From: Nitrospinaceae bacterium
GTDB lineage: Bacteria > Nitrospinota > Nitrospinia > Nitrospinales > VA-1
DNA: 7,176 nt
Reading direction: 5' to 3'
NCBI GenBank assembly: GCA_016763735.1
Contig: JAESTE010000166.1
Location: 1 to 7,176, forward strand
Positions within the stretch are counted from its first letter, which is position 1. Each line of letters begins with the position of its first letter. Both the position numbers and the translations under genes were made by a program. Positions 1 through 6,037 of the stretch are shown in pieces. The notes beneath the pieces are model-generated. The model did not search any database and was not told the DNA's origin. It worked only from the letters and a program-made list of their open reading frames with translations.

Positions 1-861
1 AGTGGCTGCATGGGTAACCTGATAAGCGTACTCAGCCACTGTGGCAGAGGCGATGAAATTTTACTGGGTGACAGAAGCCATATCTCCCTTTATGAGGTGG
101 GGGGAGTCGCCGCATTAGGAGGCGTTCATCCGCGTCCCCTTCCCAACAACAATGATGGCACGATCTCTATCGATCTCCTGGAAAAAGGCATCCGGCATTC
201 TGACATACACTGTCCACCTACCCGTCTGATTTGTTTGGAAAACACACACAACTTTTGCCAGGGGTCACCACTCACTCCAGAGTACATGACCGAGGTTGGT
301 GAAATCGCAAACAAATTTGGACTTAAAATTCATCTCGATGGGGCAAGAATCTTTAACGCCGCTGTTGCCCTTGGAGTCCCTGTTGCAAAACTAACGGAAA
401 AAGTAGACTCCGTAATGTTTTGTCTTTCGAAAGGACTTTCGGCTCCGGTGGGTTCTCTGGTTTGCGGATCATCCGAGTTCATTGATAAAGCAAGAAAAGC
501 CAGAAAGATGGTGGGTGGGGGAATGAGGCAGGCCGGACACCTAGCCGCCGCAGGACTGATCGCTATCACCGAGCTGGTAGACCGACTTCAAGAAGACCAT
601 GATAACGCAAAATTTCTCGCCAGCCAACTTTCTGAACTCGATGGGGTTGAAGTGGACGTAACTCGAATAAAAACCAATATCGTTTTCTTCACACTGACGG
701 GAATGGACGGCGAGACCTTTCTCAATCAGTTGGAAAATAACCAAATCAAAATTTTAATGACCGATACAAACGTTTTCCGCGCGGTCTTACACCGCGAGAT
801 TTCCAGGGAACAAGTTCAAACGGTAATTGAAACCTTCCGCTCGATATTAGCGAAACGATGA
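1..861 (+). CDS. ltaE: low-specificity L-threonine aldolase, 5'-truncated by window edge
   Basis: This is a PLP-dependent fold-type I aldolase that cleaves L-threonine or L-allo-threonine to glycine and acetaldehyde in the cytosol. The frame is already open at base 1 (Ser-Gly-Cys before the first Met at 10), and this matches the internal 'PSGTMGN' segment of the family, so the Met at 10 is not the start. About 50-60 N-terminal residues lie outside the window; 286 residues are visible. Counting from the Met at 10, the visible family features are a His in GDRSH (residue 24) expected to stack on the PLP ring, the HLDGAR segment (109-113) whose Asp and Arg contact cofactor and substrate, the PLP Schiff-base lysine in LSKGLSAPVGS (Lys141), and GGGMRQAG (169-176) with its conserved Arg. 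The C-terminal small domain is complete and ends in TGA at 859-861. The next gene has its own promoter 14 nt downstream, so the two are probably separate transcription units. The family call is strong; exact substrate preference cannot be read from sequence. Confidence 0.93.
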   Translation, partial: SGCMGNLISVLSHCGRGDEILLGDRSHISLYEVGGVAALGGVHPRPLPNNNDGTISIDLLEKGIRHSDIHCPPTRLICLENTHNFCQGSPLTPEYMTEVGEIANKFGLKIHLDGARIFNAAVALGVPVAKLTEKVDSVMFCLSKGLSAPVGSLVCGSSEFIDKARKARKMVGGGMRQAGHLAAAGLIAITELVDRLQEDHDNAKFLASQLSELDGVEVDVTRIKTNIVFFTLTGMDGETFLNQLENNQIKILMTDTNVFRAVLHREISREQVQTVIETFRSILAKR

Positions 862-874
862 AACTTAATGGCAT

Positions 875-902
875 TTGACAGTTTTGCAGATTGCTCTATA
901 AT
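875..902 (+). promoter_or_regulatory. sigma70-type promoter upstream of rpoZ
   Basis: A perfect -35 hexamer TTGACA (875-880) and a perfect -10 hexamer TATAAT (897-902) are separated by 16 nt. Transcription should begin near 908-910, giving a 5' leader of about 24 nt before the ATG at 933. The promoter lies just after the threonine aldolase stop codon. Such a strong consensus fits a constitutive housekeeping gene. Confidence 0.85.
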
Positions 903-923
903 AGGGAAGATATTTTAACCAAC

Positions 924-927
924 AGGA
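924..927 (+). promoter_or_regulatory. ribosome binding site that sets the rpoZ start
   Basis: AGGA (within AGGAAAA) ends 5 nt before the ATG at 933. It supports ATG 933 over the in-frame TTG at 891. That TTG falls inside the promoter spacer, upstream of the predicted transcription start, so it would not be on the mRNA. Confidence 0.7.
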
Positions 928-932
928 AAATC

Positions 933-1175
933 ATGATAGAACTGGAAATGCAGGACAGAATGGAACTGGTGAAACAGGCGCAAGATGTCGTAAAAAGCCG
1001 ATATCTTTTATGTATTTTAGTCACTCAGCGAATTCACCAATTGGAAGATGGAGCACAACCCACCATCGAAGTTGATCCCGAAGACCTTACCAATCCAAAA
1101 ATATTTTTTGAATTAGCCTTAAGAGAAATTATTGAAGGCAATATGGATATGGAACAGGTTACCGAAGAAGAATAA
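933..1175 (+). CDS. rpoZ: DNA-directed RNA polymerase omega subunit
   Basis: This small acidic protein of 80 residues resembles the omega subunit of RNA polymerase, which helps assemble and stabilise the beta' subunit and in many bacteria contributes to a ppGpp site. Omega-like hallmarks are the block SRYLLCILVTQRIHQLEDGA, equivalent to the conserved 'NRFELVLLAAKRARQLxxGA' helix, then an acidic linker, and ALREIIEGNM, equivalent to 'ALREIAEGKI'. The length is typical of the family (about 70-100). The start is taken as ATG 933 because of the AGGA site and the promoter at 875-902; the frame is open further upstream to a TTG at 891, which is unlikely to be transcribed. The acidic tail ends TEEE before TAA. 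The N-terminus is atypical, lacking the usual 'MARVTVEDC' opening, but the core match is good. It is flanked by ltaE upstream and a repeat-rich intergenic region downstream, so it appears monocistronic. Confidence 0.82.
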   Translation: MIELEMQDRMELVKQAQDVVKSRYLLCILVTQRIHQLEDGAQPTIEVDPEDLTNPKIFFELALREIIEGNMDMEQVTEEE

Positions 1176-1178
1176 TCC

Positions 1179-1193
1179 CCGGGCCTCGCCCGG
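1179..1193 (+). terminator. GC-rich hairpin after rpoZ, weak terminator candidate
   Basis: A perfect 6-bp stem CCGGGC/GCCCGG with loop CTC begins 3 nt after the rpoZ stop codon. It is followed by TAAAAG rather than a U tract, so it is not a textbook intrinsic terminator. It may act as a pause or 3'-end stabilising hairpin. Confidence 0.4.
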
Positions 1194-1320
1194 TAAAAGT
1201 TCATCAATCTCTCCCAAGCTTACAGATAATACAATCCCTACTATAGTCCACTGGAATTGCTATGCTCTCTAAGAGAAAGACCTTGGCGTAAGTCACGAAA
1301 ACGGAAAAGGCGATTCTTCG

Positions 1321-1358
1321 CCCTTCGACAAGCTCAAGGTGACAGGCTCAGCATGACA
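1321..1358 (+). repeat. dispersed intergenic repeat of the CTTCGACAAGCTCA type
   Basis: The segment starts CCCTTCGACAAGCTCA and ends GCTCAGCATGACA. It matches, by memory, a repeat found between genes in many bacterial phyla (typical form CTTCGACAAGCTCAGGATGACA). Within it the unit GCTCANNNTGACA occurs twice in tandem, at 1332-1344 and 1346-1358, with a 14-nt period. A 7-bp inverted match to its left end (CCTTCGA at 1322-1328, TCGAAGG at 1394-1400) suggests the remnant of a larger palindromic unit. Genomic copy number cannot be determined here. Confidence 0.55.
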
Positions 1359-1492
1359 AAAACCAAGCTTTTAAGAATAATATCCTGTGATCATCGAAGG
1401 ATGTCAAGGTTATGCAAAGGTCTCTCTGGAGAGGGATAGAGTGTGCCCCTTTTTTTTAAAGGCTCTGTCTACTCTACCACCCCTTCCACATA

Positions 1493-1524
1493 TCATCGCG
1501 ACCCGCATAGTAACGTGGCGATCC
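1493..1524 (+). repeat. dispersed repeat, TCATCGCGA...GGCGATCC type, copy A
   Basis: TCATCGCGA (1493-1501) and GGCGATCC (1517-1524) are separated by 15 nt. The same two blocks occur in inverted orientation at 1643-1676. They resemble the common 'GTCATCGCGAGCGA...GGCGATCC' intergenic repeat known from many genomes. The middle part has diverged from copy B. Confidence 0.45.
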
Positions 1525-1642
1525 CCGCGACGAGTGATGTGTTTTTAAGCCTTCAAATTTCCGCGAGGCTCATAATAAGGGCGGCCACTCGTTGTTCTAA
1601 GCCCTTGCAGATATTTCAATCCCCAGAAAATATTATTTACCT

Positions 1643-1676
1643 GGATCACCGCTCCCCTTCCAGTCGCTCGCGATGA
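1643..1676 (-). repeat. dispersed repeat, TCATCGCGA...GGTGATCC type, copy B
   Basis: On the minus strand this reads TCATCGCGAGCGACTGG followed by GGTGATCC, with 17 nt between the TCATCGCGA and GGTGATCC blocks. It is an inverted, better-preserved relative of copy A at 1493-1524. The two copies enclose about 118 bp, which could be a degenerate miniature element or two independent insertions. Confidence 0.5.
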
Positions 1677-1794
1677 CGCGCAGAAGATTTCTTAGTTAAG
1701 CGGTAAATAATAAACCCAAAAATACCCTCACAACAGATTAATGCCATCGCAAAGACGGCTTGTAAATGGCCCTTGTTCCTGACTAAAAAAGGCC

Positions 1795-1823
1795 AAAAAA
1801 AAACCCGCCGAATAATCGGCGGG
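1795..1823 (-). terminator. Rho-independent terminator of the cytochrome operon
   Basis: Read on the minus strand, a 7-bp perfect stem CCCGCCG/CGGCGGG with a 6-nt loop is followed at once by nine T (1803-1795), then GGCC and six more T (1790-1785). It sits 23 nt after the TAG stop (1847-1849) of the last minus-strand gene. On the plus strand the same hairpin is followed by CTTTCTT, so weak termination from the rpoZ side is possible as well. Confidence 0.93.
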
Positions 1824-1846
1824 CTTTCTTATAAAACTACGAATGA

Positions 1847-3607
1847 CTATTTAGGAAGCTCATCACGTCGAGCTTTTCCTTCGTCATACATTTTACGTGT
1901 ACGCTTGGTCATCCATACCAACCATCCTTGGAAGCAGATAAAAATCGCTGCAATGATAGGAGGCATGTAGTACAGAGACGCAGGCAACGCTGGTTTCAGA
2001 ATGGTGTAATACCAAGTAGAGATAGCCATATGCTCATCGTGCTCTTTATCTCGACCTGACCATTGCATGAAAGCAACCGGAATGAACTGCTCAGATGGAA
2101 TCTGAACATCAAACTCACCTTCCGTCTTCAATGACCGTTTGAACATTACCTTGACACGACCCTGATGGTAAATGGAGTCTACAACTTCCACTTTTCCTTC
2201 AGACTCTTTGTCTGCGATCGCATCGAAACCATTACCGACGGTTTCTGTAACACTCACGTCCAACTGATATCCTTTTTCATTCGGAGCGGCGGTCGCACTA
2301 TAATCTTTGGCCATAAAACTGGCTTTCCAAATATCAACCGGTTTCTTGGAATCTCCAAAGATGAAATACGGCTTTTCTGCTCCAAATAAATCCTGCAACT
2401 TCGCAGGCCACTGAATCGCTACCGCATCCGGAAACTCAGGATCATCCGACATAAACCGCTGATGGTATTCGACCAAGTAGTAGATAGCACCTTCCTCTGC
2501 ACTCCAACGCGAGCTAATCCAGAGGTTGTCCGTTTTAGGATCGAAGTTACGCTTACCACGAGTGATCTGACCCGCCATAGCGATGTAATGCTTCAACGGG
2601 TTCTCAGCTTGTTCTTCAGACAGATCAACGATTCGATAATCGGTGTCTGGAGAAGCCCAGCTCGGATCATCTATCTTTCCGACCACATTTCCTTCCGTAT
2701 AAACAGATTGGATCAGGAAATCAGGAACCGGCTTGTTTGTCAGCCTATCAATATTCTTTCGCGGACAAAGAGAGTTAACGAACGCTGCAATTTTCCAGCG
2801 ATCTTCAACATTGATCTGGTCCTTGAAGTTAGGCATTGGAGTGCCATTCAACCCTGTAGATATGGTACGTACAACATTGAAAGGGTCGTAATGATTTCGA
2901 CGTGATCCACGGAAGTTCCAGCATTGCTGCCAGTCTGCCGCAACGATTGGGAAACCCCAGTCGTCTTTCATCGTTGGGTTACCGTCTCCACGACCTTCAC
3001 CGCCATGGCACTCGAAACACTTATTTTTCATAAATATTTCTTTACCGACATCAATATCCGCTTGCGGCACGCCCAAATGATAAGGACCTTTTGTTCCCCA
3101 AGGGTTGGTACCGAAATCCTGAATGGTTACTTCTTCATCCTCAGTATCGTTAAAATCTCGATCCTGAACCAAGGTTTTAACAAAATTCACAGCGGCTACA
3201 ATCTCATCGTTTGACAAAAATTCACCCCAAGCTGGCATTGCCGAACCTGGAAGTCCATTTTTAACGGTTTTGATCAGATCCGCTTCCATTGGGAGCTCTC
3301 CTGAATCCGTTGTTCGGATTTTGAAAGTTCCCTGAATGAAATTTCGAGGTCGAGTGAACAGTCGGTCTGCAGAAGGCCCATCACCGCCACCTTCCACACC
3401 GTGACACCAGACACAGCGCTTAAAATAAACCTTCTTCCCTTCCTCCAACAGATCTTTCTTGATCGCATCCGGTGCTTGTTCAGCCAAAGCCGCTCCCGGT
3501 ACCGCGAACAACGCCACTGCCAGAAAAGATAGAATCAGGCGTTTGATGTAATTGTTGTTTGTCATGGTCATTCCCATATGTTTAGGTTTTAGTAACCGAA
3601 AGTTCAT
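1847..3607 (-). CDS. exported diheme cytochrome c with NxrC/EB_dh-like domain and C-terminal membrane anchor
   Basis: This 586-residue protein is predicted to sit on the periplasmic face and pass electrons between two c hemes and a heme b. It has a signal peptide (about 15-42, ending AALA before EQ). The first cytochrome c module has CVWCH at 65-69 with a probable Met124 ligand in GSAMPAW, and the second has CFECH at 197-201 with a probable Met258 in GTPMPNF. Residues about 290-540 resemble the heme-b gamma subunit of ethylbenzene dehydrogenase, DMSO-reductase-type enzymes and NXR (NxrC), including DAVAIQWP (394-401) and FMQWSGRDKE followed later by STWYY. One transmembrane helix (about 541-566) and a basic tail follow. 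The most upstream ATG (3607) lies 2 nt after the previous stop but has only a weak ribosome site; the ATG at 3565 (residue 15) has GGGAA at -6 to -10 and would give a cleaner signal peptide. It is the last gene of the operon. Gamma subunits are normally soluble or singly anchored without c hemes, so the fusion is notable. The heme c assignment is firm; the EB_dh-type assignment is probable. Confidence 0.88.
   Translation of the reverse strand: MNFRLLKPKHMGMTMTNNNYIKRLILSFLAVALFAVPGAALAEQAPDAIKKDLLEEGKKVYFKRCVWCHGVEGGGDGPSADRLFTRPRNFIQGTFKIRTTDSGELPMEADLIKTVKNGLPGSAMPAWGEFLSNDEIVAAVNFVKTLVQDRDFNDTEDEEVTIQDFGTNPWGTKGPYHLGVPQADIDVGKEIFMKNKCFECHGGEGRGDGNPTMKDDWGFPIVAADWQQCWNFRGSRRNHYDPFNVVRTISTGLNGTPMPNFKDQINVEDRWKIAAFVNSLCPRKNIDRLTNKPVPDFLIQSVYTEGNVVGKIDDPSWASPDTDYRIVDLSEEQAENPLKHYIAMAGQITRGKRNFDPKTDNLWISSRWSAEEGAIYYLVEYHQRFMSDDPEFPDAVAIQWPAKLQDLFGAEKPYFIFGDSKKPVDIWKASFMAKDYSATAAPNEKGYQLDVSVTETVGNGFDAIADKESEGKVEVVDSIYHQGRVKVMFKRSLKTEGEFDVQIPSEQFIPVAFMQWSGRDKEHDEHMAISTWYYTILKPALPASLYYMPPIIAAIFICFQGWLVWMTKRTRKMYDEGKARRDELPK
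3571..3575 (-). promoter_or_regulatory. probable ribosome binding site for the alternative start at 3565
   Basis: On the minus strand GGGAA (3575-3571) lies 5 nt before the ATG at 3565-3563. ATGs at 3607, 3577 and 3571 are in the same frame but lack a well-spaced purine-rich site. If 3565 is used, the protein has 572 residues and opens directly with a signal peptide. Confidence 0.45.
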
Positions 3608-3609
3608 TT

Positions 3610-4575
3610 TTAACCATCAGAGCCTTCTGTACCAAATGTTCTTGGATGCCAGCCTGTGTACCAATATTCAAACAGGATGACCTTCCAGATTTCCTCGGTT
3701 TTCAAATGCTCTTCCCAAGGAGGCATTGCTGACGACCATGGGGTGGACTCGTTAGGCAGACCCGGTCCGCCTTTGGAAACACGCCAGAACAGAAATGCCT
3801 CCTGCAACATGGCGATGGTGCCCGGATCAATGAAGTTTGCCGGAGTGGGGTTGAACACATGCGAGAACATACCCAGTCCGTTCAACTGATCACCATGACA
3901 ATAATGGCAGTTCTGAAAGTAAATCGTACCGCCTTCCGTCACATACTTCATGTACTCATTCTTGTCCGCATCAAGGAACGGAAAACTATCTTTGTAGTTA
4001 TCCTGCTCATCAATACGAAACGGGTTGTTGGTGGATTCAAGTGGATAAGTCTTACCATGCACCTTGGTAGTGGCGGGAGGCGCGGGATGTACCGTCCTCA
4101 ACTCAACCGGTTCCTGGTAACTTGGATAAATAGACTGGTATGTTGCCCACCCCACCAATAATGGCAAAAACGTCAACAAAACGATCTGCGCCAATTTGTA
4201 TTCACCCACGATTGCTTTAACAATCGGTTTTCTGAACTCACGGAAGGTTTCCGGATCCTGACTAACATAAAGAAAGGTTCCGATTGACCACATTACCATA
4301 TAGGTAATGAACAGAGTCCAAGGAATTGGTGGATACAATACGACCTTGTAGAAATAAAAACCTAAACTCCAGACAAACAAGCCCATCATAGAAATGGGTG
4401 GCTTGAGCCTGAGCATAAAATGCGTGATTAACAAATAGGCTACGAATAACAAAAAGTAAACGTATCTATTTAAAATCCAGCCGACCTCCTTCGGTGTAAA
4501 TATAGGAAATATAGCGTTATGAAACACCGCCAGGCCGACAACAAATACCAGAAAGCTTACTAAAGTCTTGTTCAT
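3610..4575 (-). CDS. five-helix membrane protein with C-terminal monoheme cytochrome c domain
   Basis: This 321-residue membrane cytochrome has five predicted transmembrane helices (about 4-24, 36-55, 62-81, 85-104, 128-148). A cytochrome c domain of about 110 residues then follows from residue 205. The single heme c site is CHYCH (223-227) and the likely distal ligand is Met284 in SSAMPPWE. An odd number of helices with an N-in orientation places the heme domain in the periplasm, where c hemes are attached. The start at ATG 4575 is well supported: AGGAGA (4586-4581) lies 5 nt upstream, and the gap to the preceding stop is 12 nt. The next gene begins 2 nt after this stop, which suggests translational coupling. 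The cytochrome part resembles cbb3-oxidase CcoP-like or alternative-complex-type monoheme domains, but the membrane part is not one I can assign to a named family. The likely role is relaying electrons between the bd-like membrane core and the diheme cytochrome encoded downstream; this is inferred from context. Confidence 0.88.
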   Translation of the reverse strand: MNKTLVSFLVFVVGLAVFHNAIFPIFTPKEVGWILNRYVYFLLFVAYLLITHFMLRLKPPISMMGLFVWSLGFYFYKVVLYPPIPWTLFITYMVMWSIGTFLYVSQDPETFREFRKPIVKAIVGEYKLAQIVLLTFLPLLVGWATYQSIYPSYQEPVELRTVHPAPPATTKVHGKTYPLESTNNPFRIDEQDNYKDSFPFLDADKNEYMKYVTEGGTIYFQNCHYCHGDQLNGLGMFSHVFNPTPANFIDPGTIAMLQEAFLFWRVSKGGPGLPNESTPWSSAMPPWEEHLKTEEIWKVILFEYWYTGWHPRTFGTEGSDG

Positions 4576-4580
4576 TGCTG

Positions 4581-4586
4581 TCTCCT
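4581..4586 (-). promoter_or_regulatory. ribosome binding site of the monoheme membrane cytochrome
   Basis: A near-consensus Shine-Dalgarno site, AGGAGA on the minus strand, lies 5 nt before the ATG at 4575 and inside the 12-nt gap after the upstream stop codon. It confirms the start and supports co-transcription. Confidence 0.8.
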
Positions 4587-4587
4587 A

Positions 4588-5955
4588 TTAACTGCCAGCC
4601 GGAGCTTCGGTCTGACTAATAAAATCCACAAGCTTTTCGAGTGCTTCAACTGAAAGCATCTGCCCGAAAGTTGTAGGCATTAAACCATCCGGAAAAGATT
4701 CTCCGGCTTCCTCGTTAAACACCACATATGCGCCGGGTTTCAAAATTGATTCCCTAACATATTCCCTGGTGTTGGTTGCTTTACCTTTGTAGTTAGGATC
4801 TTTAATTCGCTTCGGAGCATTTATCTTCTCGTGAAGCACTGGCCCCAACTCACCCATGGCACCTTCAACGCCAGGAATGGTATGACAAAGCGGACAACCC
4901 AGCGTATTGATCATGGCCTGAATATCTTCAGTACCCGTCACAAATACAGGTCTATCTTCATCATCGCTACTTTCCTCAACCACTGCACCACCGGTGTTAC
5001 CCGCATCATCCTGCGGTAACGGAACGGTCACCGATGCAGACTCACCCGGCGTGTCTTTGGATTGCAGATAAGCAATGACCGCATTCACCTCAACCCGACT
5101 CAAACTGATGGGCGGCTTGACGATTACCGGCATCGGGCTTTTGGTGTCGCCTGCCTTACCAAATCCCTTAACTACATAACAGGTCGGACACATGAGAGAT
5201 TCGCGAATATAATCTTCACCAATCAACTCATCTGGACCATTCTGCCGTCGATACTCTTCTGGAATCTCGCTAGGCATACCCTTAACAATACCAGCAGCAG
5301 GCTCCGTTTCGCCAATCTTCATCGGAAGATTTGCATATCTATCTTCTTTAATACGGTCATGACTTCTTTTCTCAACCCCAAACAGATTTGGACATCGGCC
5401 CATGTTATCGCCAGGGTCAAAGGTGTGACACAAAGGACACTGCCCTTTACCAATAGATTTCTGACCTGCTACCTGTTTCGCGCCAAAAATAATAACGCGT
5501 CCCATTTCAGCAAATTCTTCCATGGTAACGTCACCGATAACTGCCGCCTCTTTTGGTGGCGGATCACTACGTTGCTGCGGCAACCAGTTGGTGTAACCCG
5601 CAAGCAATACAGAAACCGTAGTCCAGAAAAAGAAACCTCGAACAATCGGAGGCGACTGACCCTCAATATTATTACTCTTGAAGAAAACTCCCCAAGCGAG
5701 CAACAACAGAATGATGACCCAGAGGTAGATTCCAAAGAAAAAGCTCAACTGATCCCCTTGGTTCAAACTGAACATATGAACCGTCATCACAAAACTTACA
5801 ATCGCAAATACACCAAAAATCCCAAGCCACAACTTACTACCGGAAAGTTTCCTCTCCCTGCAGTTTTGCACCACATTGCCGAAAACAAATATCCCAAAAA
5901 CGGCAAATACGATCGCAAGAAACGAAAATAAAATATCATGCTGCTCTGGTAACAT
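4588..5955 (-). CDS. four-helix membrane protein with two cytochrome c modules
   Basis: This 455-residue protein has four predicted transmembrane helices (about 8-29, 42-62, 70-92, 104-122) and a long periplasmic part. The latter carries two repeated cytochrome c modules with CPLCH at 173-177 and CPLCH at 354-358. Probable methionine ligands are Met275 (KSPMP) and Met426 (GLMP). The modules are internal duplicates: each contains a YIRES/YVRES segment (249-253 and 399-403) upstream of the Met ligand. In the first module this segment runs into CPTCY (256-260), where the second module has KPGAY, so two extra cysteines are present without a heme-binding His. An acidic, Gly/Ala/Val-rich linker (about 301-340, with ESSDDEDR) joins the modules. 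The start at ATG 5955 follows a purine-rich AGGAGAGAGGG tract. Helices come first and heme domains last, as in its downstream neighbour, so both probably belong to one membrane complex. I cannot attach a gene name. Equivalent proteins beside bd-like oxidases are, as far as I recall, typical of nitrite oxidisers. Confidence 0.88.
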   Translation of the reverse strand: MLPEQHDILFSFLAIVFAVFGIFVFGNVVQNCRERKLSGSKLWLGIFGVFAIVSFVMTVHMFSLNQGDQLSFFFGIYLWVIILLLLAWGVFFKSNNIEGQSPPIVRGFFFWTTVSVLLAGYTNWLPQQRSDPPPKEAAVIGDVTMEEFAEMGRVIIFGAKQVAGQKSIGKGQCPLCHTFDPGDNMGRCPNLFGVEKRSHDRIKEDRYANLPMKIGETEPAAGIVKGMPSEIPEEYRRQNGPDELIGEDYIRESLMCPTCYVVKGFGKAGDTKSPMPVIVKPPISLSRVEVNAVIAYLQSKDTPGESASVTVPLPQDDAGNTGGAVVEESSDDEDRPVFVTGTEDIQAMINTLGCPLCHTIPGVEGAMGELGPVLHEKINAPKRIKDPNYKGKATNTREYVRESILKPGAYVVFNEEAGESFPDGLMPTTFGQMLSVEALEKLVDFISQTEAPAGS

Positions 5956-5989
5956 TTTTCCCTCTCTCCTATACCCTCAGATTAAATCC

Positions 5990-6024
5990 GGGTTGCGCTT
6001 CTTAACTGGCCAGAAGCGCAACCC
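5990..6024 (-). other. 13-bp perfect stem-loop in the operon between the bd-like and diheme genes
   Basis: GGGTTGCGCTTCT (5990-6002) and AGAAGCGCAACCC (6012-6024) are perfectly complementary with a 9-nt loop. On the minus strand the stem begins 13 nt after the bd-like gene's TAA and is followed by GGATTTAATC, not a U tract. It is therefore more likely an mRNA-stabilising, processing or attenuating element than a full intrinsic terminator. It could set the ratio of the polytopic subunit to the three cytochromes. Confidence 0.75.
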
Positions 6025-6037
6025 AAACAGATAATGG

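Larger units (their letters stand above)
1176..1846. other. 670-bp intergenic region without a convincing gene
   Basis: This region separates the converging rpoZ gene and the minus-strand cytochrome operon. Open frames at 1257-1439 (+) and 1443-1676 (+) have low-complexity or repeat-derived translations, no good ribosome binding site and no recognisable domain. The first includes the peptide LRQAQGDRLSMT, which is the usual spurious translation of a widespread intergenic repeat. The supportable contents are the hairpin after rpoZ, two types of dispersed repeat and the operon terminator, listed separately. There is also a T8 run at 1450-1457 with no strong stem before it. Confidence 0.7.

Noticed and set aside
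1377..1407. Possible minus-strand promoter, TTGACA (1407-1402) and TATTAT (1382-1377)
   Set aside because: The spacer is 19 nt, longer than optimal, it overlaps repeat sequence, and no gene follows it on the minus strand before rpoZ.
1257..1439. Open frame of 60 codons (+) in the intergenic region
   Set aside because: Its translation includes LRQAQGDRLSMT, the typical artefact of a dispersed intergenic repeat; there is no good ribosome site and no domain.
1423..1457. T8 run (1450-1457) after a GAGAGGG/CCCC region as a plus-strand terminator
   Set aside because: Only about 3 bp of stem can form directly before the T run, too weak to call; the rpoZ hairpin and the 1795-1823 hairpin are better candidates.
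1443..1676. Open frame of 77 codons (+) in the intergenic region
   Set aside because: It spans both TCATCGCGA-type repeats, has Ser/Arg-rich low-complexity composition and shows no family resemblance.
2462..3214. Plus-strand open frames opposite the diheme cytochrome gene
   Set aside because: They are antisense shadows of a gene with two CXXCH sites and a signal peptide; they have no ribosome sites or domains.
5176..5190. CPTCY as a third heme c site in the two-module cytochrome
   Set aside because: Heme c attachment needs CXXCH with the axial His; here the residue is Tyr, so it is not counted as a heme site.
5062..5931. Long plus-strand open frame (289 codons) opposite the two-module cytochrome gene
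   Set aside because: It is antisense to a gene with clear heme motifs and membrane helices, and its translation is low-complexity basic/Asn-Thr-rich with no recognisable domain.
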